Positions 41,285-49,507 of a DNA stretch of 55,373 nt are shown one piece after another. Each line of letters begins with the position of its first letter. Within the stretch, counting starts at the first letter, position 1. Origin of the DNA: Comamonadaceae bacterium (lineage in GTDB: Bacteria > Pseudomonadota > Gammaproteobacteria > Burkholderiales > Burkholderiaceae_C); contig CANFWV010000016.1 of assembly GCA_947450695.1 (NCBI GenBank), forward strand, positions 1-55,373, written 5' to 3'. The notes under the pieces are model-generated. The model worked only from the letters and a program-made list of their open reading frames with translations, was not told the origin of the DNA and did no database searches. Position numbers and translations under genes: made by a program.

Positions 41285-42637
41285 TTAACCAAGTTCGGGG
41301 GCTTGGCTCAACAAGGCAGTCCATTCAGGCAGCGAGACTTTCAACGCTGACAACTTGAGCGTGGATTCGAGGACGTTGTGCGCATGCGCTGCGGGCCAAA
41401 CACGCTGTGTCAGGTCCATGAACTTGTGACGTAACTCATCCCGGGTGTAGGGTGCCGCATCGTCGCCCCGGTTGACGCCCGCCTCTCCGGTGACTTGTTG
41501 ACCGTTGTGCAGGGTGATGACTACTTTTGCAGGCCGTTCCAGCGGCAGGCGTTGCGTCATGCCGGGGTTTTCGGAGACTTCAACTTTTTGCGCCAAGGCC
41601 ATCACGGCTGGATCGCGAACAGCCTCCCAGGTGAAGCTTGACAGCGCGCTGCTGCCGTTGACCAGTCGCGTCGCCACGGCAAACGGGACTGAAAATTTGG
41701 CCGCCAGTGTGTTGCGTGGGGCTTTGTCTTTGAGCTCTGCTGCCAGGTTGTAGCTGGTCACGTCGATGCGTGCAATGTCTGAAGGCGCGGGGAGGGCGCC
41801 TTGGGCGGCCAGTTGGTCAATGGCGTCCAGCGTGCCGTGGTTGTAGCGACAGCACGAATGCAGTTTGAAGTAGTTGCGCATCAAATGCCAATTTTGGCCG
41901 AGCCCTTCGATGAGTCCAACGCTGTCAAATTTGTCGGAGATGATCTTGCCGAGTAGGGAATTCAGTCCATCGTTTTCGCCGGTAAAACCGCTCTCGGCCA
42001 GTTGCAAAGCCAGCAAGCCGTTGCGGTTGCTCAGGCCCGCGTAGACATTGCGTACCAGCCCGCCTTCTAACATGGTTTGCTTGGACGAGGCAGTGGTCAT
42101 CGACGCACTGATGTTGATGGTTTCGCGCATGGCCGAGGCGTCCATCCCGGCGATGCGGGCGCAGGCTGCTGCTGCGCCGACCGTGCCCCACGTGCCATGA
42201 GGGTGCATGGCCCCGCGCAAGGCAGAGGCGGCGCCAAGGCGTGAGCCGACTTCGTAGCCGGTCACGAGGGCTGATAAAAATACGTCTGCTGAAGTGCCGC
42301 GTTCCTGACTCAGCGCCAGTGCCGCCGGAATCACGTGGATGGCAGGGTGCCCACGTGAGAATCGATTGCCTTCGTCCATCTCCAAAAACGTGCCGGCTGT
42401 CCCATTGATGAGTGCGGCGACATCGGCAGAAGCGTGACAGCCCAGCCCGACCAGCAGTGCCGCTGTTCCCGGGACTTGCTTGGCGGCCAGTGAGCGCAGC
42501 TCAGGTTCGGCTGAACCGGCGACGATGGCCGCGAGGGTGTCGGCCAAAATCCAGCCGACCTGCTCTTGGATGTCGCTGTTAAGCGCTGAGTACTGCATGT
42601 CGGCTGCAAAGCGACTGAAGGTGTCGAGGTAGTCCAT
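41285..42637 (-). CDS. MmgE/PrpD family protein
   Basis: 450 residues from MDYLDTFSRF at 42637; a longer frame to 42835 would overlap the neighbouring deacetylase and adds 66 residues that look non-native. Family motifs are DEGNRFSRGHPAIHVIPAALAL, GAMHPHGTWGTVGAAAA and FKLHSCCRYNHGTLDA. The family contains 2-methylcitrate dehydratase, cis-aconitate decarboxylase and epimerases of iminodisuccinate. In this island a role on a tricarboxylate or imino-dicarboxylate intermediate is plausible. It lies 20 bases after deacetylase 4 on the same strand. Confidence 0.87.
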   Translation of the reverse strand: MDYLDTFSRFAADMQYSALNSDIQEQVGWILADTLAAIVAGSAEPELRSLAAKQVPGTAALLVGLGCHASADVAALINGTAGTFLEMDEGNRFSRGHPAIHVIPAALALSQERGTSADVFLSALVTGYEVGSRLGAASALRGAMHPHGTWGTVGAAAACARIAGMDASAMRETINISASMTTASSKQTMLEGGLVRNVYAGLSNRNGLLALQLAESGFTGENDGLNSLLGKIISDKFDSVGLIEGLGQNWHLMRNYFKLHSCCRYNHGTLDAIDQLAAQGALPAPSDIARIDVTSYNLAAELKDKAPRNTLAAKFSVPFAVATRLVNGSSALSSFTWEAVRDPAVMALAQKVEVSENPGMTQRLPLERPAKVVITLHNGQQVTGEAGVNRGDDAAPYTRDELRHKFMDLTQRVWPAAHAHNVLESTLKLSALKVSLPEWTALLSQAPELG

Positions 42638-42657
42638 GGGGTTGACCTTGTGTGGTT

Positions 42658-43623
42658 TCAGGAGGGAGCCTTTTGAATCGCGTCGAACAGCGCATTGGGG
42701 TGGGTCCATTTCACCTCGCTGCGTTTTGTAAGGTCTGCCAGCAGATCCCGCAAGGCGGAAATTCGACTCGGCATGCCGCACAGCCATGGATGCAGGGCCA
42801 GCCCGAACACTGCGGGTCGCTGGTGGGTGTTGCACTCGTCAGCCAGACGGTGAAAGGCGGCGCTGGCCAGTGCTGCATGCGCTCGGGGTTCCATCTGTCG
42901 AAACCACTGACATTGCACATCGTCCCATTCGGCAGAGAGTGGGATCGACAGCAGTCGTTGCGTGCTGTCGGCTGCAGGAAGCATCCAGTAGGGCTGGTCG
43001 TCGTTGACCCAGTCAAGGGTGTAGGCCATGCCCGCTTCTGCCAGCAGCTGTGAGGTGTGCGGACTGCTGCCCCAGTCTTGGCTGAGCCAGCCACGCGGGC
43101 GTTGCCCGGTGGTCTGCTCAAGCGTGTCGATGGCGCTTTGAATGTGCTGGCGCTGTTCGTCCAGCGATTGCGCCGAATGCATCATGCGCGTTGCGGCTAT
43201 GCCGTGGCCGAGCCACTCGCAACCCCAATCATTGAAGCGTTGCACCAGTTGTGGAAGACGTTGTACCGCCATCGAATTGGCTGCGATGACCGGGCGAATA
43301 CCCGCCTCTTGTAGGGCGTCGATGACCCGAAAAATTCCAATTCTTAAACCGTATTCACGCTGTGACCAGCTTCGATAGTCGGGATGAAAGCTGCCAAACT
43401 CGCCGACAAAACGAGGGTCGCGCAGGCTGCCTTCTGGCGACTCAAAGTCCCAATGTTCCAAAAACAAAACCGCATACGCAGACAAGCCCGGCCGACCCAA
43501 GACCTCGGTAGGTTGGCGTAATGGTAAGGCCGAGTAGGTGTAGAGAGCGTGGTCCATGCGAGAGGTGAGTATGGCGCGTCGAAGCTGTATTTTTACCGGC
43601 TTGTCTTTAATGCTTGACTTCAT
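42658..43623 (-). CDS. PuuE/allantoinase-like deacetylase-fold protein 4 (most diverged)
   Basis: 321 residues from 43623, or 299 from MDHALYTYSA at 43557; neither start has a clear ribosome-binding site. Conserved are SQREYGLRIGIFRVI, WLGHGIAATRMMH (H140), GWLSQDWGSSPHTSQL, VNDDQPYWMLP and LALHPWLCGMPSRI. SHG has become GHG. It is divergent from the transporter operon and shares operator B with it. Confidence 0.82.
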   Translation of the reverse strand: MKSSIKDKPVKIQLRRAILTSRMDHALYTYSALPLRQPTEVLGRPGLSAYAVLFLEHWDFESPEGSLRDPRFVGEFGSFHPDYRSWSQREYGLRIGIFRVIDALQEAGIRPVIAANSMAVQRLPQLVQRFNDWGCEWLGHGIAATRMMHSAQSLDEQRQHIQSAIDTLEQTTGQRPRGWLSQDWGSSPHTSQLLAEAGMAYTLDWVNDDQPYWMLPAADSTQRLLSIPLSAEWDDVQCQWFRQMEPRAHAALASAAFHRLADECNTHQRPAVFGLALHPWLCGMPSRISALRDLLADLTKRSEVKWTHPNALFDAIQKAPS

Positions 43624-43649
43624 TAAAAGTTGTCGACATAGTCTAGGGT

Positions 43650-43673
43650 AATTGTTCTAATGATGGAACAATT
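43650..43673. promoter_or_regulatory. Island operator B (10-4-10 inverted repeat, one mismatch)
   Basis: AATTGTTCTA (43650-43659) and TGGAACAATT (43664-43673) around ATGA. The core TTGTTCTA-A-TGA-TG-GAACAA matches operator A at 17 of 20 bases. It lies in the intergenic region between divergent deacetylase 4 and the binding-protein gene and could control both. Binding protein unknown. Confidence 0.72.
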
Positions 43674-43726
43674 AAATTGCTCCTAATTTTCAACCTTTTC
43701 GTTTGTCTTCTTTTGAGGATTTGCCC

Positions 43727-44944
43727 ATGACTACCCATGCCAAGCTGACTCGTCGATTGATCCTCCAAGCTGGTGCCGCCAGTACGGTTCTTGGTGCGCC
43801 AGGCCTGTTGTTAGCGCAACCCAAACCAGTGCGTATCGGCTTGCTGCATCCCGTCAGTGGTGCACTGTCTTATAGCGGTGCGCAATCTCGCATGGGTGCC
43901 ATGCTGGCTATCAACGAGATCAACGCCGCTGGCGGTATCAAGTCGATGGGCAATGCCAAGCTCGAAGGCATTCTGGGTGACTCGCAATCGCGTCCTGAAG
44001 TGGGCGTTTCTGAAGTCGAGCGCATGCACCAGGAAGGTGTTTCTGCGTATGTCGGTTGTTTCGCCAGTGCCATCGCCTTGCCTGCGACGCAAGCGGCGGC
44101 CAAGTACAACACGCCGTTCATGATCGACGTCGGTGTGTCCGATGCGCTGGTCAGCCGTGGTTTGAAAAACGTTTTCCGTCTGGCGCCAGGCAACGGCAAG
44201 TGCGTGGAAGATGCTTTCGCCGGTCTGGCGGATGTCAACAAAGCGGCTGGTGGCGTCGCCAAAACCGCCGTCATCGTGCACGAAGACTCCGAGTTCGGCA
44301 CCAGCACTGCCAAGATGTTGGCTGGCAAGCTGGCGGCCATCGGTCTGGAAGTTAAAGAGGTTCTGAAGCACGCCACGCCAACCCGTGATTTCTCTAATCT
44401 GGTCTTGCGCATCAAGTCCTTGAAGCCTGATCTGGTGATCATGAGCAACTACCAGAATGAATACGTCTTGCTGGCACGTACGCTGTACCAGCAAAAGGTC
44501 GATCTGGCGGGTATGTTCACCGTGCTGGGTGGTGGTTTTAATTACAAGTTCGTCAAAGAAATGCCAGAAGTGGCGCAGTACACGATGGACTTTAATCATT
44601 GGTACAACCCACGCAATCCGAAAGCACTGGAGATGCGCAAGCGTGTGGAAGCCAAGGGCGACCTGTTCACTTTCGAGGTGTATTGCTCGTACAACTCGGT
44701 CAAGTGCTTTGCCGACGCCCTTGAGCGCGCCAAGACCCAAGACAAAGAAAAAGTCATTGCCGCTCTAGAGGTCAGCACTTGGTCCGACCACTTCATGCCT
44801 TACGGCCCGACGAAGTTTGTCAACGGTCAAAACACCGGTGGTCGTGCGGTCTTGTTGCAAGCGACCAAAACCGATATCGACGTTGTTTGGCCGAATGAGT
44901 TTGCAGCTGTCAAACCAGTGTTCCCGCGTCCGAAGTACAGCTGA
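43727..44944 (+). CDS. HAAT-type periplasmic substrate-binding protein
   Basis: 405 residues from ATG 43727 (ribosome-binding site GAGGA 43715-43719). The signal peptide TRRLILQAGAASTVLGAPGLLLAQ carries a twin-arginine pair. The mature protein starts PKPVRIGLLHPVSGALSYSGAQSRMGAMLAINEINAAGG, the standard type I LivJ/AmiC-like periplasmic fold. It feeds the LivHMGF proteins encoded downstream. Proteins of this group bind amides, ureas and aromatic acids as often as amino acids, so ligand identity is open; amide-type ligands would suit the flanking hydrolases. It is the only HAAT binding protein in the window. Confidence 0.9.
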   Translation: MTTHAKLTRRLILQAGAASTVLGAPGLLLAQPKPVRIGLLHPVSGALSYSGAQSRMGAMLAINEINAAGGIKSMGNAKLEGILGDSQSRPEVGVSEVERMHQEGVSAYVGCFASAIALPATQAAAKYNTPFMIDVGVSDALVSRGLKNVFRLAPGNGKCVEDAFAGLADVNKAAGGVAKTAVIVHEDSEFGTSTAKMLAGKLAAIGLEVKEVLKHATPTRDFSNLVLRIKSLKPDLVIMSNYQNEYVLLARTLYQQKVDLAGMFTVLGGGFNYKFVKEMPEVAQYTMDFNHWYNPRNPKALEMRKRVEAKGDLFTFEVYCSYNSVKCFADALERAKTQDKEKVIAALEVSTWSDHFMPYGPTKFVNGQNTGGRAVLLQATKTDIDVVWPNEFAAVKPVFPRPKYS

Positions 44945-44953
44945 AATTGAGGT

Positions 44954-44982
44954 GAAGCGGTCAGCATCTGACCGCTTCTTTT
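44954..44982 (+). terminator. Intrinsic terminator/attenuator between binding protein and permease
   Basis: GAAGCGGTCAG (44954-44964) pairs perfectly with CTGACCGCTTC (44968-44978) around a CAT loop and is followed by TTTT (44979-44982). A terminator here would leave the binding protein made in excess over the membrane proteins, a common arrangement in binding-protein transporters. Confidence 0.88.
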
Positions 44983-45071
44983 CGCTGTTTTTGTTCATCT
45001 TGTCTATCGACCGCCGTGCAGCCGTATGAGTGGCGGCGGTCTGTGCTTCATCTTTTGCTGAGGGCTATCCG

Positions 45072-45941
45072 TTGGACATTTCAATCATTGGCGCAGCTGC
45101 TATCAACGGTCTGTTGATGGGTGGCATTTACACGCTGGTTGCCTCGGGGCTCACCTTGATTTATGGTGTCCTTCACATCATTAATTTTGCGCACGGTAGC
45201 TTGCTGATGCTGGCCATGTTCGGGGTTTATTACCTGCTGATGAAGCTGGGGATCGACCCTTACTTGTCTCTCTTCATCATGGTGCCCGCCATGTACGGCT
45301 TGGGCTTTTTTCTGTACCGATTCCTGATCGGAAAGCTGTCGAGCGGCAAGGATGAAAACATCTTGCTCATCACCCTGGGGTTGTCGATCCTTATTGAGAA
45401 TTTGGCGTTGATGTTTTTCAAAGGTGATTCGCGCACCATCTCGTTGCCTTATACCGACAAGATGATCGAAATCGGCCCTTCGCTGGTGGCCATGCCGAAG
45501 CTGATTTCTTTTGGCGCAGCCATGCTGCTGTGCGCGCTGCTGGGTTTGTTCATCACCCGTACCGATGCTGGTAAAGCCATCCGTGCTGTGGCCAAGGAGC
45601 GCAAAGGTGCGCGATTGGTGGGCATTGATGTCGAGCGTGTTTTTGCGATTTCTTTTGGCATCGGACTCGCCACATTGGGCGCTGCCGCTTGCTTGCTGAT
45701 GCCGATTTTTTACGTCTCACCGACCACTGGTCATGTCTTTGTGATGGTCGCTTTCACGGTCGTGGTGTTGGGCGGCATGGGCAGCTTCTTGGGCGCGGTC
45801 GTTGGCGGCCTGATCGTGGGCTTGACCGAATCGTTCGGCGGACTTTTTCTGGGTGAAAGCCTGGGTCAGATCGGCATTTCGCTGATCTTCATCTTGATAT
45901 TGCTGTTCCGTCCTTCGGGCCTGTTTGGAGCGAAACAATGA
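45072..45941 (+). CDS. livH: HAAT ABC transporter permease, LivH family (second transporter)
   Basis: 289 residues from TTG 45072, chosen because GAGGG (45060-45064) lies eight bases upstream and the family begins near LDISIIGAAAINGLLMGGIYTL. A GTG at 45030 would add 14 residues. Landmarks: NGLLMGGIYTLVASGLTLIYGVLHIINFAHG and VVLGGMGSFLGAVVGGLIVGLTES. Partner of the LivM gene that overlaps it by four bases. Only moderately similar to the LivH at 26050, so the two transporters are not a recent duplication. Confidence 0.9.
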   Translation: MDISIIGAAAINGLLMGGIYTLVASGLTLIYGVLHIINFAHGSLLMLAMFGVYYLLMKLGIDPYLSLFIMVPAMYGLGFFLYRFLIGKLSSGKDENILLITLGLSILIENLALMFFKGDSRTISLPYTDKMIEIGPSLVAMPKLISFGAAMLLCALLGLFITRTDAGKAIRAVAKERKGARLVGIDVERVFAISFGIGLATLGAAACLLMPIFYVSPTTGHVFVMVAFTVVVLGGMGSFLGAVVGGLIVGLTESFGGLFLGESLGQIGISLIFILILLFRPSGLFGAKQ

Positions 45942-46939
45942 GCAGTCTGAGTACGCGCCAGTCATGGTTGTTGCATGGCAGCTTGCTGACCATTGCGGTG
46001 GTTTTCCCCTTCGTTTTTAATTCGCCGTTTGCCGTCAATTTTGGCGTGTTGGCGTTGTTTTACGCTTTTATCGGCCAGTCCTGGAATATCTCCGGGGGAT
46101 TTGCCGGGCAGTTGTCGTTTGGGCACGTGGCATTTTTTGGAGTCGGGGCGTATGCGTCGACCATCCTGCAGTTGCGCTTTGGCTTTTCACCTTGGTTGGG
46201 TTTGCCGGCGAGCGCTGTGGCTGGCGCGCTGATCGGCGCGGTCATTGCCGTGTTGTCTTTCAGGGCGGGACTCAAGGGCTCATATTTTGCGCTCATCACG
46301 CTGGCCTTTGCCGAAGTGCTGCGCATCCTGGCCAACTCCGTTGAGATTACCGGCGGCGGCTTGGGCATGTTGATTCCGATGAAGCAGACGCTGGCTAACT
46401 TCCAATTTTCAGAGCGGGTGCATTTTTATTTTGTCATTTTGGCGCTGGCCGCTGGATCAGTGGCCTTGGCGGTGTGGCTTAAAAACTCCCGCTTCGGCGC
46501 CCGTCTGGCCGCTATCCGTGAAAACGAAGACGCCGCGCTGGCGCTGGGCATCCATGTGTTCGCAGAAAAAGTCAAAGTCATGATGCTGGCCGGTGCCATC
46601 AGCGGAATGGGAGGCTGCTTTTTTGCGCAGTATTTTCTCTACATCGATCCGTCCATCGTGTTCGGTATCGATAAATCCGTGGAGATGTTGTTGGTCAGCA
46701 TGATCGGTGGCGCCGGCACGGTGTACGGGCCGCTGATTGGTGCGGTGTTGCTGGCTGGTTTGAGTGAATACACCCGCGCTGTCACGTCTGTGCAAGGCCT
46801 GTCGCTGGTGCTTTACGGCACGCTATTGGTCATCATCATTGCCTTTTTACCCAACGGTCTGATTGATCTCTTCAAACGTCGCAAGAAGTCTGCGACACCT
46901 GTCCAGCCGGTCCATTCAAAAGGGAGTTCTGATGCTTAA
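45938..46939 (+). CDS. livM: HAAT ABC transporter permease, LivM family (second transporter)
   Basis: 333 residues, start overlapping LivH by four bases. LivM landmarks are GQSWNISGGFAGQLSFGHVAFFGVGAY and IGGAGTVYGPLIGAVLLAGLSEYTR. The C-terminal tail is basic (KRRKKS). Stop overlaps the LivG start by eight bases. It forms the heteromeric pore with the LivH product. Confidence 0.9.
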   Translation: MSSLSTRQSWLLHGSLLTIAVVFPFVFNSPFAVNFGVLALFYAFIGQSWNISGGFAGQLSFGHVAFFGVGAYASTILQLRFGFSPWLGLPASAVAGALIGAVIAVLSFRAGLKGSYFALITLAFAEVLRILANSVEITGGGLGMLIPMKQTLANFQFSERVHFYFVILALAAGSVALAVWLKNSRFGARLAAIRENEDAALALGIHVFAEKVKVMMLAGAISGMGGCFFAQYFLYIDPSIVFGIDKSVEMLLVSMIGGAGTVYGPLIGAVLLAGLSEYTRAVTSVQGLSLVLYGTLLVIIIAFLPNGLIDLFKRRKKSATPVQPVHSKGSSDA

Positions 46940-47702
46940 AGTCAGCGGACTCACTAAAATTTTTGGCGGCTTGCGCGCCGTTGATGACGCTTCGCTCGTC
47001 GTGCCGGAGGGACGCATCGTTGCCCTGATTGGCCCGAATGGCGCTGGCAAGACCACACTCTTTGCATGCATTGCCGGCTTCTTGCCGATCAATGGTGGCC
47101 GGGTTGAATTCAGGGGGCAGAACATCACGGGTTTGCCGGTGCACCAGATCGCTAGGCGCGGCATGGTGCGTACGTTCCAAATTACGCAGCCTTTTGCGAA
47201 ACTCTCTGTGCTTGAAAATATTGCCGTGGGTTCGCATCAGCAATTTGCCCGGCGCGAAGACGCCCTGGAACACGCGCGTGGCATTGCCGGCCAGGTCGGC
47301 ATGGGGCACATGGTGGATCAGCCTGCCGCTCAACTGACGGTGGCCGGTCGCAAGCGGCTCGAGCTCGCTCGCACGCTGGCCACGTCGCCCAAGTTGCTGT
47401 TGCTCGACGAGGTGATGGCTGGACTGAACCCGCAGGAAATTCTGGAGATCATCGCCATCATTCGGAAGATCCGCGACAGCGGTGTCACGGTGCTGCTGAT
47501 CGAACACGTGATGCATGCGGTGATGACTCTTTCGGACCACATCTACGTCTTGTCTTACGGCAAGGTCATTGCCGAAGGAAAACCGCAGGAAATCGTCACC
47601 AATCGCGCCGTGATTGAGGCCTATCTGGGCCGCGGTGCTGCCGATCAAATGGCGCAGTTGACAGACACTTCGCCAGCTTCAGAGGGAAGTGCCCATGCTT
47701 GA
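46932..47702 (+). CDS. livG: HAAT ABC transporter ATP-binding protein, LivG family (second transporter)
   Basis: 256 residues from ATG 46932, with GGGAG at 46922-46926; an in-frame start at 46863 lies far inside livM and is rejected. Walker A GPNGAGKTT, Q-loop VRTFQITQPF, signature region 'LTVAGRKRLELARTLATSP' (degenerate LSGG), Walker B LLLLDEVMAGLNP and switch histidine in LIEHVMHAV. The degenerate signature is common in LivG. Confidence 0.9.
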   Translation: MLKVSGLTKIFGGLRAVDDASLVVPEGRIVALIGPNGAGKTTLFACIAGFLPINGGRVEFRGQNITGLPVHQIARRGMVRTFQITQPFAKLSVLENIAVGSHQQFARREDALEHARGIAGQVGMGHMVDQPAAQLTVAGRKRLELARTLATSPKLLLLDEVMAGLNPQEILEIIAIIRKIRDSGVTVLLIEHVMHAVMTLSDHIYVLSYGKVIAEGKPQEIVTNRAVIEAYLGRGAADQMAQLTDTSPASEGSAHA

Positions 47703-48396
47703 GATTCGACAACTGCGTGCCGGTTATGGCAGCGTTGAAATACTGCGCGGCATCGACCTTGATGTCGCCAAGGGCGAGATCGTGGCGGTGTTGGGTAGCA
47801 ATGGGGTGGGCAAATCCACGCTTAACAACAACATCTCGGCGCTCTACAAACCCTTTTCCGGATCGATTCGTTTTGAAGGCGAAGAAATTTCAGGATTGAG
47901 TTCGAGTGACGTCGTCAAGCGCGGGGTGATCCATGTGCCCGAAGGTCGGCATGTGTTCCCGAACCTCAACGTGCTGGAAAATTTGGAGCTCGGGAGCTTG
48001 GTGAGAGCCACGACTAGGCGTCAGCAAAATCTCGAGCGGGTGGTAGGCATTTTCCCCCGCTTGAAAGAGCGTTTTAAGCAACTGGCTGGCACGCTGTCTG
48101 GTGGCGAGCAGCAAATGCTGGCCATCGGCCGGGGTTTGATGTCTGAACCTGTGTTGCTGATCATGGACGAACCATCGTTGGGTTTGTCGCCGCTGCTGGT
48201 CGAGCAGATGTTTGCGCTGATACAGCGCATCAACAGCGAAGGCCAAGCCATCTTGCTGATGGAGCAAAACGCGGTGCAAACCCTGGCCATTGCCGACCGC
48301 GCCTACATCATCGAAAACGGTGTGGTGGCCATGCAAGGGCCTGCGAAGGACTTAGCCAGAGATCCTGATTTGCGCAAGAACTACTTGGGCCTGTAA
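47695..48396 (+). CDS. livF: HAAT ABC transporter ATP-binding protein, LivF family (second transporter)
   Basis: 233 residues from ATG 47695 (a GTG two codons upstream is also in frame), overlapping livG by eight bases. Walker A GSNGVGKST, signature TLSGGEQQMLAIGRGLM, Walker B LLIMDEPSLGLSP, and glutamine in the switch position (LMEQNAVQ) as usual for LivF. Three bases separate it from the SDR gene, linking the transporter operon to the downstream catabolic module. Confidence 0.92.
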   Translation: MLEIRQLRAGYGSVEILRGIDLDVAKGEIVAVLGSNGVGKSTLNNNISALYKPFSGSIRFEGEEISGLSSSDVVKRGVIHVPEGRHVFPNLNVLENLELGSLVRATTRRQQNLERVVGIFPRLKERFKQLAGTLSGGEQQMLAIGRGLMSEPVLLIMDEPSLGLSPLLVEQMFALIQRINSEGQAILLMEQNAVQTLAIADRAYIIENGVVAMQGPAKDLARDPDLRKNYLGL

Positions 48397-48399
48397 AGA

Positions 48400-49176
48400 A
48401 TGACCACACATGCTTCGGCTGGCCTGGAAATGGCAGGACGACACGCGCTGGTCACCGGTGCTGGCTCGGGTATCGGTATGGCCACGGCCTGCGCGCTGAG
48501 TCGCAGCGGAGCCCGCGTAGCGGCAGTGGTTCAAAACGACCATCAGCATGAAGCCTTGCGCAGCGTCCTGCCGGATGCCGTGGTCTTTGTGCAAGACCTG
48601 CTGGACGATGCAGCCTGCGCCGACTTGCCAGCGCGAGCCGCTGAAGCGCTGGGAGGGCTGGACGCCTTGGCTTGTTGTGCCGGTATTTTTTACAAAAAAA
48701 GCTCTGATGAAACGACGCTTGACGAATGGCGCAAGACGTTGGCATTGAACCTTGACGCGACCTTTGTCTTGACACGTGCCGCCGTGGCGCAGATGCGTCA
48801 GGCGCCGAGGTCAAGCTCTGGCGACGCCAGCGTCGTGGTGGTCACCAGCCAAATCGGTTTGGTCGGCCATGCACGCGGGGCTGCTTATGCGGCGTCTAAG
48901 TCCGGCTTGAATGGCATGGTTCGGTCGCTTGCGTTGGAGTGGGCCTCTGAAGGCCTGCGGCTGAATGCTGTGGGTCCGGGGCCGGTGCAGACGCCGATGG
49001 TCGAAACAACGCTGAACGATCCGCTTGCACTGGCGACGATGTTGTCGACGATTCCGATGGGCCGGCTGGGTCAGCCTGACGAAATTGCTGAGCTCATCGG
49101 CTTTTTGTTGTCCCGCCGTGCTTCGTTCATCACTGGCCAAGTGATCTGCGCCGACGGCGGCTTCACTGCGCGCTGA
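48400..49176 (+). CDS. Short-chain dehydrogenase/reductase (SDR)
   Basis: 258 residues of a classical SDR. Cofactor motif TGAGSGIG (19-26), ACCAG in place of NNAG (92-95), and catalytic S150, Y163 and K167 (VVTSQIG ... YAASK). The end '[13 protein letters not shown]' is typical. Probably oxidises or reduces a hydroxy- or oxo-acid intermediate. Closely packed with the transporter genes and with the DUF4387 gene 19 bases downstream. Substrate and coenzyme preference are not evident. Confidence 0.9.
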   Translation: MTTHASAGLEMAGRHALVTGAGSGIGMATACALSRSGARVAAVVQNDHQHEALRSVLPDAVVFVQDLLDDAACADLPARAAEALGGLDALACCAGIFYKKSSDETTLDEWRKTLALNLDATFVLTRAAVAQMRQAPRSSSGDASVVVVTSQIGLVGHARGAAYAASKSGLNGMVRSLALEWASEGLRLNAVGPGPVQTPMVETTLNDPLALATMLSTIPMGRLGQPDEIAELIGFLLSRRASFITGQVICADGGFTAR

Positions 49177-49195
49177 AGCGTTATCACCGCTGCTC

Positions 49196-49507
49196 ATGAA
49201 CAGAACCAAGCTGACTTCTTTGGCCCATGTGATCCGCAGCAAGAATGCCGGTCCAACGCAACTGACCATTGATCTTTTTTTCCGTGATGCGGCGGCCTAT
49301 GAGCAAGCCGTTGCGAGTAACGCTTTGTCAACTACCGCAGTGGCCAAGATGTACTTGCTGGGTGCCGGGCAGGTCAAGCGCTTTGACTTGCCAAGCATCT
49401 TGGCTCTGAAGTTTTCCATGCCCCGCCAGTGTGTGGCGGGTAGTCCAGGCGACGGTGATGTGTACGGCGCGCAGCAGCATGCGCCATTTCTTGAGGTGCT
49501 GTTATGA
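49196..49507 (+). CDS. DUF4387-family small protein
   Basis: 103 residues. The block LTSLAHVIRSKNAGPTQLTIDLFFRD is characteristic of DUF4387. No signal peptide or membrane segment. Its stop overlaps the start of the AtuA-like gene by four bases, and members of this family are regularly encoded next to AtuA-like proteins, so a two-subunit protein is likely. Function unknown. Confidence 0.82.
   Translation: MNRTKLTSLAHVIRSKNAGPTQLTIDLFFRDAAAYEQAVASNALSTTAVAKMYLLGAGQVKRFDLPSILALKFSMPRQCVAGSPGDGDVYGAQQHAPFLEVLL

Noticed and set aside
42638..42835. N-terminal extension of the MmgE/PrpD gene to 42835
   Set aside because: It would overlap the end of deacetylase 4 by 178 bases and adds residues with no family similarity; MDYLDTF at 42637 matches the family start.
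43811..44740. 309-residue open frame antisense to the binding-protein gene
   Set aside because: Composition is that of a reverse-complement shadow and the plus-strand protein has a signal peptide and full family fold.
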